Assembly (NCBI GenBank): GCA_001798105.1 | Contig: MGRI01000091.1 | Span: 2,989-17,593 of the forward strand | Direction: 5' to 3' | Length of the DNA stretch: 14,605 nucleotides | Source of the DNA: Deltaproteobacteria bacterium RIFCSPHIGHO2_02_FULL_40_11 | Lineage (GTDB): Bacteria > Bdellovibrionota > JACOXK01 > 2-02-FULL-40-11 | Part shown: positions 1-7,201 of the stretch, one piece after another | Position numbering within the stretch: position 1 is the stretch's first letter | Layout of the letters: each line of letters begins with the position of its first letter | Notes under the pieces: model-generated | The model's input: only the letters and a program-made list of their open reading frames with translations | Told to the model about the DNA's origin: nothing | The model's database searches: none | Position numbers and translations under genes: made by a program

Positions 1-2443
1 GTGGTAGAGAAATTTTTTCCCACGCTTCTCCACTAAGTCCGATTCCAATTTGTCCTTCTGTACCATTTCCCCAACATTTTAACTTGTTTGTGTCTGTATC
101 GGCAGTCATGGCACAGGTGTGGCTACTTCCCGAAGAAACGTTTAATACGCCTTGGGTGATATTTTCCAATTGCCCACTTTCATTCCGTCCCCAACATTTT
201 AATGCATCTCCAATGACGGCACAGGTATGTTCATAGCCAGCACTTAATATCAGCGGCAAGGGGCGGGTTTGAATCACATACGTTGAAGAGACCATGTTTT
301 CAGCTCGAGCCTGTAAGCTCTTTGTTTTTAGTGAAGAATCTTTCATATAAAAAACCAGTTTTTCCAAAATCTGAGATTTTAAAAAGTCACCGTTTTTTTC
401 AAGTGCCTGCATACATTCTGAATCGCTAAATAAGGTTAAGTGCGGCCAATTTCTCCAAAACAAAATATTTTGGACGGCATCAAAACGAGCTGTATTTTCA
501 TAGCGATCTTGAAGCTGCGCTTCGGCTTTTACGCATTGGTTTAGGCCAAAAATTTGGTTTTTATTTTCAAATGTAAGAATGAGTCTGGAGGGTTTTCCTG
601 GAACAACATTCACCGTGTGTGTTTTTTCAATTTTCGATCCTTGAATACTTGCTTTGAGCTTTATTTCTTCTACGGCTCTTCCTTGAAAATAAAAGGATAT
701 GCTTCCTTTGGGAGCATCGATAGAAAGTTCAGACGTTTTGCTTTCGCATGCGTCTGAATACAATATCCCTTTTCCTCCCCCAGAAAGATCGATGAGAGAA
801 TTTCCATCAAATCCAACGGAATTCCCATAAAAATCTTTTGCAGTTAAGGTATACTTGTAACACTCTGCTGCGCGAATCACAGAATCCCCTGAGAGTAAAA
901 GTTCATGGATGGCCCCCGCCTGAACTGTAATAGAAGAAATTGTTTTAGAAGAAATTCCGGAAGAGCCACCTGAAATAAAGAAAGAACCCGCCTTTTTGGA
1001 CTTCATAAAAAATTCTTTGGAGGCATCATTTTTAGAAAGATCAAAATCAGAAAGTTTATTTTCACAATTCGCATCTTCATAAAAAGAGATTTCATTTTCG
1101 TTTTGTGAAAGATGAATATTTGAGTCTGCTGTCGGGTTTCCATGTGCATCTACAATTTTTACGGTATAGGCACTGCTACAAGCATTTGCTTCGAGAGAGC
1201 TAGAAGATCCTTCAATGACCATATTTTGAGCTTCGGTGGGGGATATTTCTATGGAAAAATCCGATGGGCTTAATTTGTTAGATAGATCTTTCGCCATTAA
1301 TCTTAAAGTTTCAGACCGGGTATCTTTCAAAAAAATAGGAACTGTACTTTGATCTTTTTGGATAGAGGCATTTGAGATTTTTGTAGTACATCCCAAATCT
1401 GAATAAAAAGCAGCATCGCCGCTTGTGTCTGTTAAAAATAAAAGCTCTGCTTGAATATCTTCCAATGCCAAAGAAACATGATCGTTGTCATCAACGGTTT
1501 GAAGATGACAGGGCGTACAAGCTCCCGCCGTTGTGGTATCTGGACAGGTGAGCTGGACTCGAGAGGGTTTATTGGGGAGGATGGTAGCCTCAAAATTTGG
1601 GACAAAGGCTACAAGTCCCGGAATACTGATTCCAATTGAAACTTCTCCAAGCTGTGTGCCTTTAAAAAAGAATTGATAGGACTTTTGTCCTTTTTCGATA
1701 TCGAAGCCTTCACTTTTTTCGACTCGGCAGTTGGGATCTGAATAAATTTCTCCACCATTTGCATCTTTGAAATCAAAAGAAGCTCTGAGGGGGTCGGTAA
1801 TGACACTATTTCCACTGCTATCTTCAAAAAATAATACGGGAGTGGAACAAGCCCCCACACGCAGAGGAGACACGACTAAAAGCAATAATTTGGAAGGTCC
1901 GTCTTGACTGGAAACGCTGCTTGAACTTTGGTCGGCAACATATAAAGAAAGTATTTTTCCTTGAAAATCTTGGGCAGAAGCTTCAATGAGAGCCGCTTCT
2001 GAGACAGAACTTTTTAAATAAAATCTGGCTGTTCGTTCTCCTGTGAGGACGGTAACGGAAGTAATAATTTCACCGTTACATGTGGCGTCTTCATAAAAAT
2101 GAACATGTGTGCCCCCTTCTAGGTGTACCTCTGTGTCTTTGGATACGGAAGAATCGTTTTCGTTAATATCTCTGGTGTAGACAGAATAAGGCCCTTGGCA
2201 TCGGTCAGCTTCGATATCATAGGGCGCTCCATCTAACGTTAATTTGGCTGCCTCGCCGGCTTCTATGCTAGAGGATTCCTCTTCGGAATCAGAGGTGTCG
2301 GTGTTTTCGGAAGAAATGGAAATCTCATTACTCTTGCTCGAAGCAGTGCTCCCACCTCCACCGCCCCCACCACCACAATTTGTTAAAATGAGGGGAAGAA
2401 TAAAAATAAAAGACCAATAAAAGTTTAATGAATTCTTAACCAT
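1..2443 (-). CDS. Large modular lipoprotein with six Cys-paired Ig-like repeats and RCC1 repeats (C-terminus beyond left edge)
   Basis: An uninterrupted frame of 814 codons runs from ATG at 2443 to the left edge with no stop, so the gene is partial at its 3' end. The N-terminus is a lipoprotein signal peptide: a hydrophobic stretch (residues 11-20) ends in L-T-N-C with C23 as the predicted lipidated residue, followed by eight glycines and a Ser/Glu-rich linker (about 32-62). Six modules of about 107-117 residues follow. Each has a first Cys (C82, C199, C312, C422, C528, C637) and a motif of the form (F/L/I)(Y/F)(S/E)D..C ending in a second Cys (C122, C239, C352, C460, C566, C677), 38-40 residues later. 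From about residue 730 come two RCC1-type repeats (GxxHTCA...LKCWG). An exposed, envelope-anchored adhesive or binding role is inference; no enzymatic motif is visible. A weak GGA-type ribosome site precedes the ATG. Confidence 0.85.
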   Translation of the reverse strand, partial: MVKNSLNFYWSFIFILPLILTNCGGGGGGGGSTASSKSNEISISSENTDTSDSEEESSSIEAGEAAKLTLDGAPYDIEADRCQGPYSVYTRDINENDSSVSKDTEVHLEGGTHVHFYEDATCNGEIITSVTVLTGERTARFYLKSSVSEAALIEASAQDFQGKILSLYVADQSSSSVSSQDGPSKLLLLVVSPLRVGACSTPVLFFEDSSGNSVITDPLRASFDFKDANGGEIYSDPNCRVEKSEGFDIEKGQKSYQFFFKGTQLGEVSIGISIPGLVAFVPNFEATILPNKPSRVQLTCPDTTTAGACTPCHLQTVDDNDHVSLALEDIQAELLFLTDTSGDAAFYSDLGCTTKISNASIQKDQSTVPIFLKDTRSETLRLMAKDLSNKLSPSDFSIEISPTEAQNMVIEGSSSSLEANACSSAYTVKIVDAHGNPTADSNIHLSQNENEISFYEDANCENKLSDFDLSKNDASKEFFMKSKKAGSFFISGGSSGISSKTISSITVQAGAIHELLLSGDSVIRAAECYKYTLTAKDFYGNSVGFDGNSLIDLSGGGKGILYSDACESKTSELSIDAPKGSISFYFQGRAVEEIKLKASIQGSKIEKTHTVNVVPGKPSRLILTFENKNQIFGLNQCVKAEAQLQDRYENTARFDAVQNILFWRNWPHLTLFSDSECMQALEKNGDFLKSQILEKLVFYMKDSSLKTKSLQARAENMVSSTYVIQTRPLPLILSAGYEHTCAVIGDALKCWGRNESGQLENITQGVLNVSSGSSHTCAMTADTDTNKLKCWGNGTEGQIGIGLSGEAWEKISLP

Positions 2444-2476
2444 GAACGTTCCACTTTTTAGGATTCAATAACTCTA

Positions 2477-2504
2477 ATTATACGGGGGGTTCTATCGAAG
2501 TCAA
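2477..2504 (-). promoter_or_regulatory. Sigma70-type promoter for the lipoprotein gene
   Basis: Read on the minus strand, TTGACT (2504-2499), a 16-base spacer and a perfect TATAAT (2482-2477) lie between the dnaB stop and the lipoprotein ATG at 2443. Transcription would start near 2470, leaving a leader of roughly 27 bases. This makes the lipoprotein independently transcribed from the dnaB operon; no terminator separates the two. Confidence 0.75.
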
Positions 2505-2511
2505 ATAAGGG

Positions 2512-3864
2512 CTATGCTTCAGGCATTGGCATTTCTTGAGGGGCTAAGTTCTCAAAAGACGTATGTTGTTGTAAAAAGGCAAGTCGCACAACCCCTGTGG
2601 GGCCGCTTCTTTGTTTGGATAAGATAAATTCTGCGGTTCCCTTCCAATCGCTTTCTTTATTGTACACTTCGTCTCGATAGATAAATCCAATCAAGTCTGC
2701 ATCTTGTTCCAAAGCGCCACTCTCGCGAAGATCAGCCATGAGAGGGCGTTTGTCGTTTCTATTTTCAAGGGCGCGGTTTAACTGGGCCAGCGCAACAACC
2801 GGGACACTCAGTTCTTTGGCAAGCGCTTTCAGTCCACGCGAAATTTCCGAAACTTCTTTTTCTCTGGATTCAGAATGTGTATTTCCGCGCATGAGCTGCA
2901 AGTAATCAATCATAATCATTCCAATATTGTGTTCGACCTTTAGTCTTCGGCACTTGGCGCGCACCTCTAAGACAGAAAGCGTGGGAGAGTCATCAATAAA
3001 AATGGGCGCTTCAGAAAGTTGGCCTGCCGCTTTGGTCAGCTTTGGCCAATCGTTATCTTGGAGGCGTCCAATGCGAAGTTTGAAGGCATCCACTTTTGCC
3101 AAAGAGGTCAGCATTCTTGTGACCAATTGTTCTTTAGACATTTCCAAAGAAAAGATGACAATGGGTACTTTTTTATAAACGGAAGCATATTGCGCCATGT
3201 TTAATGCCAGCGATGTTTTTCCCATGGAAGGGCGTGCGGCAATAATAATTAAATCTGAAGGTTGGAATCCAGATGTGAGGCGATCCAAATCTGAAAACCC
3301 AGAAGGAACACCCGTGATGCTTTCTTTTTTCTCCGATAAATATTCAATGGTTTTAAAACTCGCTTTAACAATTTCTCGAATGGGTTCAAATCCTTTTTGA
3401 AAACGTTTGTTCGAAATATCAAAAATAGCTTTTTCAGCGTGGTCTAAAAAAGTGTCTAAATCTGCTGTGTCTTGATAGCCTTTGCTGATAATTTCTGAAG
3501 AAACGGATATCAATTGTCGCAAGACCGCTTTTTCGCGAACAATTTTTGCATAATGGGAAATATTTGCTGCGGTGGGGACTTGATTGATCATGGAGGCAAG
3601 GTAACTGGAACCTCCAACTTGGTCCAAGTGGCCTTTCTTTTTAAGTTCTTGCGTCAGTGTGACTAGATCTGCTGGCTCTCCCCGTTCTGAAAGCGAAACC
3701 AGAGAAGAGAAAATTTTTTGATGGGAAGGTTTGTAAAAGTCTTCTTCAGAAACCGTTTCTAACGCACGGTACAGGGCATCATTTTCAAGTAACACGCCTC
3801 CTAAAATCGATTGTTCGGCTTCGATATTTTGGGGTGGAACCTTGTGTGGGTCGGGGGATGTCAT
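2512..3864 (-). CDS. dnaB: Replicative DNA helicase DnaB
   Basis: The 450-residue protein has the usual DnaB length and architecture. It is the hexameric helicase that unwinds DNA ahead of the replication fork. The N-terminal helical domain (about 8-110, beginning PPQNIEAEQSILGG) is followed by a linker and a RecA-like C-terminal domain. Walker A is ARPSMGKTS (210-218), the catalytic Glu is E241 in FSLEMS, Walker B is IMIDYLQLM (317-325, D320), the QLNR motif is at 361-364, and the KQRSGPTG element (418-425) carries the arginine-finger region. No intein or insertion is present. It begins 7 bp after rplI stops and has no clear Shine-Dalgarno, so it probably depends on translation of rplI. rplI-dnaB adjacency is common in bacteria. 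Confidence 0.97.
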   Translation of the reverse strand: MTSPDPHKVPPQNIEAEQSILGGVLLENDALYRALETVSEEDFYKPSHQKIFSSLVSLSERGEPADLVTLTQELKKKGHLDQVGGSSYLASMINQVPTAANISHYAKIVREKAVLRQLISVSSEIISKGYQDTADLDTFLDHAEKAIFDISNKRFQKGFEPIREIVKASFKTIEYLSEKKESITGVPSGFSDLDRLTSGFQPSDLIIIAARPSMGKTSLALNMAQYASVYKKVPIVIFSLEMSKEQLVTRMLTSLAKVDAFKLRIGRLQDNDWPKLTKAAGQLSEAPIFIDDSPTLSVLEVRAKCRRLKVEHNIGMIMIDYLQLMRGNTHSESREKEVSEISRGLKALAKELSVPVVALAQLNRALENRNDKRPLMADLRESGALEQDADLIGFIYRDEVYNKESDWKGTAEFILSKQRSGPTGVVRLAFLQQHTSFENLAPQEMPMPEA

Positions 3865-3871
3865 CTTAAGT

Positions 3872-4318
3872 TTATGCTTCTGCTTGTATGCTCACCTTGA
3901 TTTTTGTAGACACCTCTGTTGAAAGTCGAATTTCAACTTCGTGTTCTCCCAATTCTCGAATGGGTTCGTGAAGGAGAATGCCACGTTTATCAATTTCATA
4001 TCCCTTGTCTTTCAGTGCAGCATAGATGTCGTTGGAAGTTACAGATCCAAATAGCTTATCTTTTTCTCCAACTTTGCGTTGAATGACACAGGTGACGCCA
4101 GCGAGCTTTTGAGCCAGGTCTTGTGCCAAAGCTTGTTGATTTTCATGTTTTTTCAGCAATGTTTTTTTGAATTGGTCTAAGTTTTTCAGATTGCCTTGGG
4201 TAGCAGGCATGGCTTTTTTCTTTGGAAATAAATAATTTCTGGCATAGCCATCTGTGACATTAATAATTTCCCCAGGCTTTCCTAAACTAATGACCTCTTC
4301 TTTTAAAATAACCTTCAT
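3872..4318 (-). CDS. rplI: 50S ribosomal protein bL9
   Basis: This 148-residue protein is a full-length bL9, the elongated protein of the large subunit that binds 23S rRNA near L1. The rRNA-binding N-domain carries the signature around residues 13-40 (LGKPGEIINVTDGYARNYLFP), then a long helix (about 42-75) leads to the C-domain with KDKLFGSVTSNDI (about 85-98). A strong ribosome site (AAGGAG, 4331-4326) lies 7 bases before the ATG, inside the end of the upstream gene. The ATG overlaps the stop of the DUF2232 gene as ATGA. Confidence 0.96.
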   Translation of the reverse strand: MKVILKEEVISLGKPGEIINVTDGYARNYLFPKKKAMPATQGNLKNLDQFKKTLLKKHENQQALAQDLAQKLAGVTCVIQRKVGEKDKLFGSVTSNDIYAALKDKGYEIDKRGILLHEPIRELGEHEVEIRLSTEVSTKIKVSIQAEA

Positions 4319-5229
4319 CGTAAATCTCCTTTTTTATTTTTTTTATGATTATTCATCTTGCTTCTAAAATCAGCCCACATATCAAAAAATCCGACACTGA
4401 CACATAATAGAGGGAATGAAAAAAGAAGCGTGTATGTAAGAAATCGTCCAAATTTTGAAAATTTTCGAGTGGTAAGGGTGTGAGCCGCAATTGCCACGCC
4501 TTGCAAAAAATATAAAACCAAAAAGACGTGGAAAACATTTTTAGAAAACGGGGTAATATATTGTACAGGGACAAGACTGAAGAAAAATACGCCAATAAAA
4601 ATCCACACCCATTCATCTTTTAGTTTCCATTTTGTAAGTTTTTGATGCAAAGGGGAAATGCCTGCAAACCCTAAAATTAAAGTAGACATCCAAAGCATTA
4701 AAATCAGAGCTGAAAGGGCATATCCTAAAAACTGTTCTTGTAAGAATGTATGCATTGTCGGAGATGCTATTTCGGCTAAGTGAGACAAATAAGTTTTCCA
4801 TTCTTCGGCTTGAAAGCCAGCAATTGTGATGGCTTCAAATTTTTGAGGTAAGCTTTGTAAGAAAATAACACCTTTTTCATGAAGATATTGGTAAGGGTGG
4901 CCGTGGGACAAAACCGTAACTGCTCCCGCATACCCTGTAACCAGGCTTAAGAGTGTTGCCAAGAATGTTTTTTCAATGCGCCAATTGCGTTTACAGAAAA
5001 TAAAAAAGGATACAGCTGTAAATGGCCCACACACAATAAAGAGCCAAAGTTCCAGGGCCTGGCCCAACAAAAAGTGGATGGCAATGGCACTTACAAAAAC
5101 CAAACTTCCCCACGCCATTCCAAATCGAAAATAGGCAACCATTAAAGGAATGGCGGAAAATAAGAAAAGAATCTGACTTTCAAAAAGAAAGACAGAAAGG
5201 AAAGGTAAGAACAGAAGGTGTAAAATCAT
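4315..5229 (-). CDS. DUF2232 (YybS-like) multi-spanning membrane protein
   Basis: The 304-residue product is strongly hydrophobic, with about eight predicted membrane segments, starting at residue 2 and ending near 285, and a short basic tail (NNHKKNKKGDLR). I assign it to the DUF2232/YybS family from its hydrophobic pattern and from its position between rpsR and rplI, where this family is regularly found in Deltaproteobacteria and Firmicutes. Its molecular function is not known; transport or membrane-associated roles have been guessed for the family. It overlaps rpsR and rplI by ATGA junctions on both sides, so its translation is coupled to ribosomal proteins. No separate Shine-Dalgarno is visible for it. 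Confidence 0.8.
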   Translation of the reverse strand: MILHLLFLPFLSVFLFESQILFLFSAIPLMVAYFRFGMAWGSLVFVSAIAIHFLLGQALELWLFIVCGPFTAVSFFIFCKRNWRIEKTFLATLLSLVTGYAGAVTVLSHGHPYQYLHEKGVIFLQSLPQKFEAITIAGFQAEEWKTYLSHLAEIASPTMHTFLQEQFLGYALSALILMLWMSTLILGFAGISPLHQKLTKWKLKDEWVWIFIGVFFFSLVPVQYITPFSKNVFHVFLVLYFLQGVAIAAHTLTTRKFSKFGRFLTYTLLFSFPLLCVSVGFFDMWADFRSKMNNHKKNKKGDLR

Positions 5230-5453
5230 AATTGATGAAGGGCATACGGTAAAATTGAAATTTGTCTGGCACGTTTTACAGCGGTTGTGACAGCTCTTTG
5301 ATGAAAGGCGCAGTTTCCAGAAATGCGACTTGGTACAATCCTGGCATGCTCGGAAACAAACATTTCTAAAAGTTGTCGATCTTTATAATCTAGTTTTATT
5401 TCAGAGTCCGCACAAAAACGGCATCCTCTTTTTTTACGTGTAAAGGTGCTCAT
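5226..5453 (-). CDS. rpsR: 30S ribosomal protein bS18 (zinc-type Cys pattern)
   Basis: The 75-residue protein matches bS18, which pairs with bS6 on the 30S platform. The core RISGNCAFHQRAVTTAVKRAR (44-64) corresponds to the conserved rRNA-binding segment. C11 and C14 (CRFC), with C48 and H51, form a potential metal-binding set, the so-called C+ form; many other bacteria have lost these residues. The ribosome site GGGAG lies 7 bases before the ATG, inside the rpsF end, and the ATG overlaps the rpsF stop as ATGA, which favours equal production of the two partner proteins. Confidence 0.96.
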   Translation of the reverse strand: MSTFTRKKRGCRFCADSEIKLDYKDRQLLEMFVSEHARIVPSRISGNCAFHQRAVTTAVKRARQISILPYALHQL

Positions 5454-5746
5454 TGTTTTTCTCCCTTCAGGCGAATGGTTAAGTATTTTAAAATATCATC
5501 ATTAAATTTGAGAGATTGTTCCAGCTCTCGGATAACGGTTGGACTGGCCGTATAATTCATACAGACATAATGTCCTGTATTTTCTTTTTTAATTTTATAA
5601 CTTAGTTTTCGGTTTCCCCAATCGTCCCATTGCGTGATTTTGCCTTGATGTTTGTTTAAGACTGTTTCGATCTTTTTTTGAAGATCTAAAACGCTATTAT
5701 CTGCAAGTTTTGAAGAAGCAATTAAGACAGTTTCGTAGGTGTTCAT
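5450..5746 (-). CDS. rpsF: 30S ribosomal protein bS6
   Basis: This is a 98-residue bS6, starting MNTYETVLI, with the ferredoxin-like family pattern including GNRKLSYKIKKENTGHY (44-60) and a C-terminal DDILKYLTIRL (83-93). I place the start at the ATG at 5746, not at the in-frame GTG two codons earlier. AAGGAG (5757-5752) lies 5 bases before the ATG, whereas the GTG overlaps the AAGGAG itself. bS6 forms a heterodimer with bS18, encoded directly downstream with an ATGA overlap. No ssb lies between them, unlike the arrangement in Bacillus. Confidence 0.96.
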   Translation of the reverse strand: MNTYETVLIASSKLADNSVLDLQKKIETVLNKHQGKITQWDDWGNRKLSYKIKKENTGHYVCMNYTASPTVIRELEQSLKFNDDILKYLTIRLKGEKQ

Positions 5747-5751
5747 TGACA

Positions 5752-5823
5752 CTCCTTTCGGTTATAGCCCCTAGCGGATTTCTGCGTCCAGGAGCAAGAA
5801 GTTAATAATAGGTAGGGGTATAA
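5752..5823 (-). promoter_or_regulatory. rpsF leader: bulged stem, CCG and Shine-Dalgarno (candidate S6:S18 autoregulatory element)
   Basis: In the minus-strand RNA the arm UUAUACCCCUA (5823-5813) pairs with UAGGGGCUAUAA (5773-5762) to give 11 base pairs with a single bulged C, closing a 39-base loop. The next bases are CCG (5761-5759), then AAAGGAG, so the Shine-Dalgarno abuts the structure. Known rpsF leaders in several phyla bind the S6:S18 dimer through a conserved CCG next to a stem. The placement fits this, but I have not matched the full consensus; a second CCG lies inside the loop at 5777-5775. Confidence 0.55.
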
Positions 5824-5829
5824 CATGCC

Positions 5830-6363
5830 CTAGTTGAGCTCAGCAAGCGTTTTTTCGAGCATTGTGCAAGCTGTTTCTAAAATGGGAGGAAGGTTTTTCA
5901 GCTCTTCTTCTGTAAAAGGGCTTAAAACATAGTCTGATACATCTTGTTCATTTTGAGGTCTTCCCACGCCCATACGAATGCGATGAAACTGGTCCGTATT
6001 CAAGTGTTCTATCAGGGACTTAATGCCATTATGTCCTGCATGTCCGCCACTGTGTTTCATACGAACTTCTTGAAAGGGGAGCTCAATATCGTCATGGAAT
6101 ACAATGATGTTTTGAGGTGATATTTTATAAAAGTCTGCAAGTTTTCGGATCGCCTGACCACTGAGATTCATATAGGCTTGTGGTTTTGCAACGAGAATTT
6201 TTTTATCTCCAAAAGAAGCGGCAGCATAAAGAGCCTGAAACTTTTCTTTTGAAAATTCAATTTTTTGATTTTCAGCAAAAAAGTCCGCGGCTAAAAAACC
6301 AATATTATGCCGAGTTGTTTCGTAACGGGGGCCCGGATTTCCCAGTCCACAAACCAGAATCAA
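5830..6363 (-). CDS. pth: Peptidyl-tRNA hydrolase
   Basis: The 177-residue enzyme hydrolyses peptidyl-tRNA released from stalled ribosomes, recycling tRNA. The N-terminal VCGLGNPGPRYETTRHNIGF (4-23) contains the substrate-contact N9 and catalytic H19. KPQAYMNLSG (60-69), FHDDIELP (89-96, with D91 matching the catalytic Asp) and GGHAGHNGIKSL (106-117, N112) complete the active site. The length is close to the usual 180-195. The only start that fits the family N-terminus is TTG at 6363, three codons after the rplY stop and in the same frame; no strong Shine-Dalgarno is close, so coupling to rplY translation is likely. ychF, often downstream in Deltaproteobacteria, is missing here. Confidence 0.95.
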   Translation of the reverse strand: MILVCGLGNPGPRYETTRHNIGFLAADFFAENQKIEFSKEKFQALYAAASFGDKKILVAKPQAYMNLSGQAIRKLADFYKISPQNIIVFHDDIELPFQEVRMKHSGGHAGHNGIKSLIEHLNTDQFHRIRMGVGRPQNEQDVSDYVLSPFTEEELKNLPPILETACTMLEKTLAELN

Positions 6364-6369
6364 GGGGAG

Positions 6370-7113
6370 TTATTTCCCTTCTTTCTTATCAGGGGCAGCT
6401 TTTTTGGCGTCTCCAGGTTTTGCTTCGGCTTTGGCTGGGGCACCTTCAGCAGGTTTTGCTTCTTTGCCTTTGCCTTGAACTTCCGGTTCAGCTGCAGCTT
6501 CGCCTTCAGCAGGTGCTGCTTGCGGAGTAGGTGCGACTTCTTCTTTTGGAATATTGACGGTTACGATTGTATCATTTTGTTCAAACAGAACTTCATAGTC
6601 TGGTGATTTTGGGATATCTTCTAGGTGCAGTGCATCGCCAACATCTAATGCAGAAACGTCTACTTCAATATGCGTTGGAATTTTATTGGGTAAACAACGA
6701 ACTTCAACTTCACGAATAACAGGTTGGACAATGGCGCCTTTTTTCAAGCCTTCTGCTTTTCCAACAAAGTGGAGCGCAACTTCAACAGTGACTTTCTGTG
6801 TGAGATCTAATTCATAGAAATCTGCATGAAGATAATAGGTCGTAATGGGATCTCGCTGAATGTCTTTAACCATGACAGTTTTTTTCCCAAATGATTTTGA
6901 ATTTTCTTCAACCAATTGAATGAGAGCGTTCTGGCCGCCCCCTTTTACAAGCGCACGACGTAAAAGCACGGGGTTAAAGCTTACATTGATATTTTCTTTT
7001 TTCTTCCCATAGATAACGCCTGGGATCAGTCCCGTTTGTCTTAATTTTCGATTTCCACCTTTTCCAGTTTCAGGTCTTACTGTAACTGAAAGATCATTTT
7101 GTTGTGTTGTCAT
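6370..7113 (-). CDS. rplY: 50S ribosomal protein bL25, CTC/TL5 type with Ala/Lys/Pro/Glu-rich tail
   Basis: The protein (247 residues) binds 5S rRNA through an N-terminal L25 domain (about 8-100; note GNRKLRQTGLIPGVIYG at 20-36). The long CTC/TL5 beta domain follows (about 104-190, with VEVRCLPNKIPTHIEVDVS at 136-154). Beyond it is a 57-residue low-complexity tail (191-247) made mainly of Ala, Pro, Glu, Lys and Gly, with repeated PAEG and AKP units. Such tails are common in this family but vary between species. AAGGAG (7124-7119) lies 5 bases before the ATG. The gene follows prs, separated only by an inverted-repeat element. Confidence 0.95.
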   Translation of the reverse strand: MTTQQNDLSVTVRPETGKGGNRKLRQTGLIPGVIYGKKKENINVSFNPVLLRRALVKGGGQNALIQLVEENSKSFGKKTVMVKDIQRDPITTYYLHADFYELDLTQKVTVEVALHFVGKAEGLKKGAIVQPVIREVEVRCLPNKIPTHIEVDVSALDVGDALHLEDIPKSPDYEVLFEQNDTIVTVNIPKEEVAPTPQAAPAEGEAAAEPEVQGKGKEAKPAEGAPAKAEAKPGDAKKAAPDKKEGK

Positions 7114-7125
7114 GTTCTCTCCTTT

Positions 7126-7198
7126 GTCATTCTGAGGTCCGAAGGACCGAAGAATCTCTTTTTTGATTTACGAGATCCTTCGCTTCGCTCAGGATGAC
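7126..7198 (-). repeat. Imperfect inverted repeat (REP/MITE-like) between prs and rplY
   Basis: On the plus strand the element opens with GTCATTCTGAG (7126-7136) and ends with CTCAGGATGAC (7188-7198); these pair over 11 positions with one mismatch (a G-U pair in RNA). Inner arms GAAGAATCTC (7149-7158) and GAGATCCTTC (7172-7181) also pair, again with one mismatch. The left half holds a second small hairpin, GGTCC-GAA-GGACC (7136-7148). Elements starting CATTCTGAG and carrying GAAGAATCT recur in intergenic DNA of many bacterial genomes. It fills almost the whole gap and ends one base short of the rplY Shine-Dalgarno, so in the transcript it forms a hairpin beside a ribosome site. No U-run follows, so it is not a standard terminator. 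Confidence 0.75.
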
Positions 7199-7201
7199 GG
7201 C

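Noticed and set aside
554..1860. Short frames on both strands inside the first 2.4 kb, suggesting a broken gene or no gene
   Set aside because: One continuous minus-strand frame of 814 codons from 2443 to the edge, with regular repeats, explains the region; there is no frameshift.
6180..6606. Two overlapping plus-strand frames of 99-116 codons
   Set aside because: They are antisense to pth and to the low-complexity tail of rplY; their Leu/Gln and Phe/Cys repeats simply mirror that tail.
7126..7198. Rho-independent terminator after prs
   Set aside because: The hairpin is imperfect and is followed on the minus strand by the rplY ribosome site rather than a U-run.
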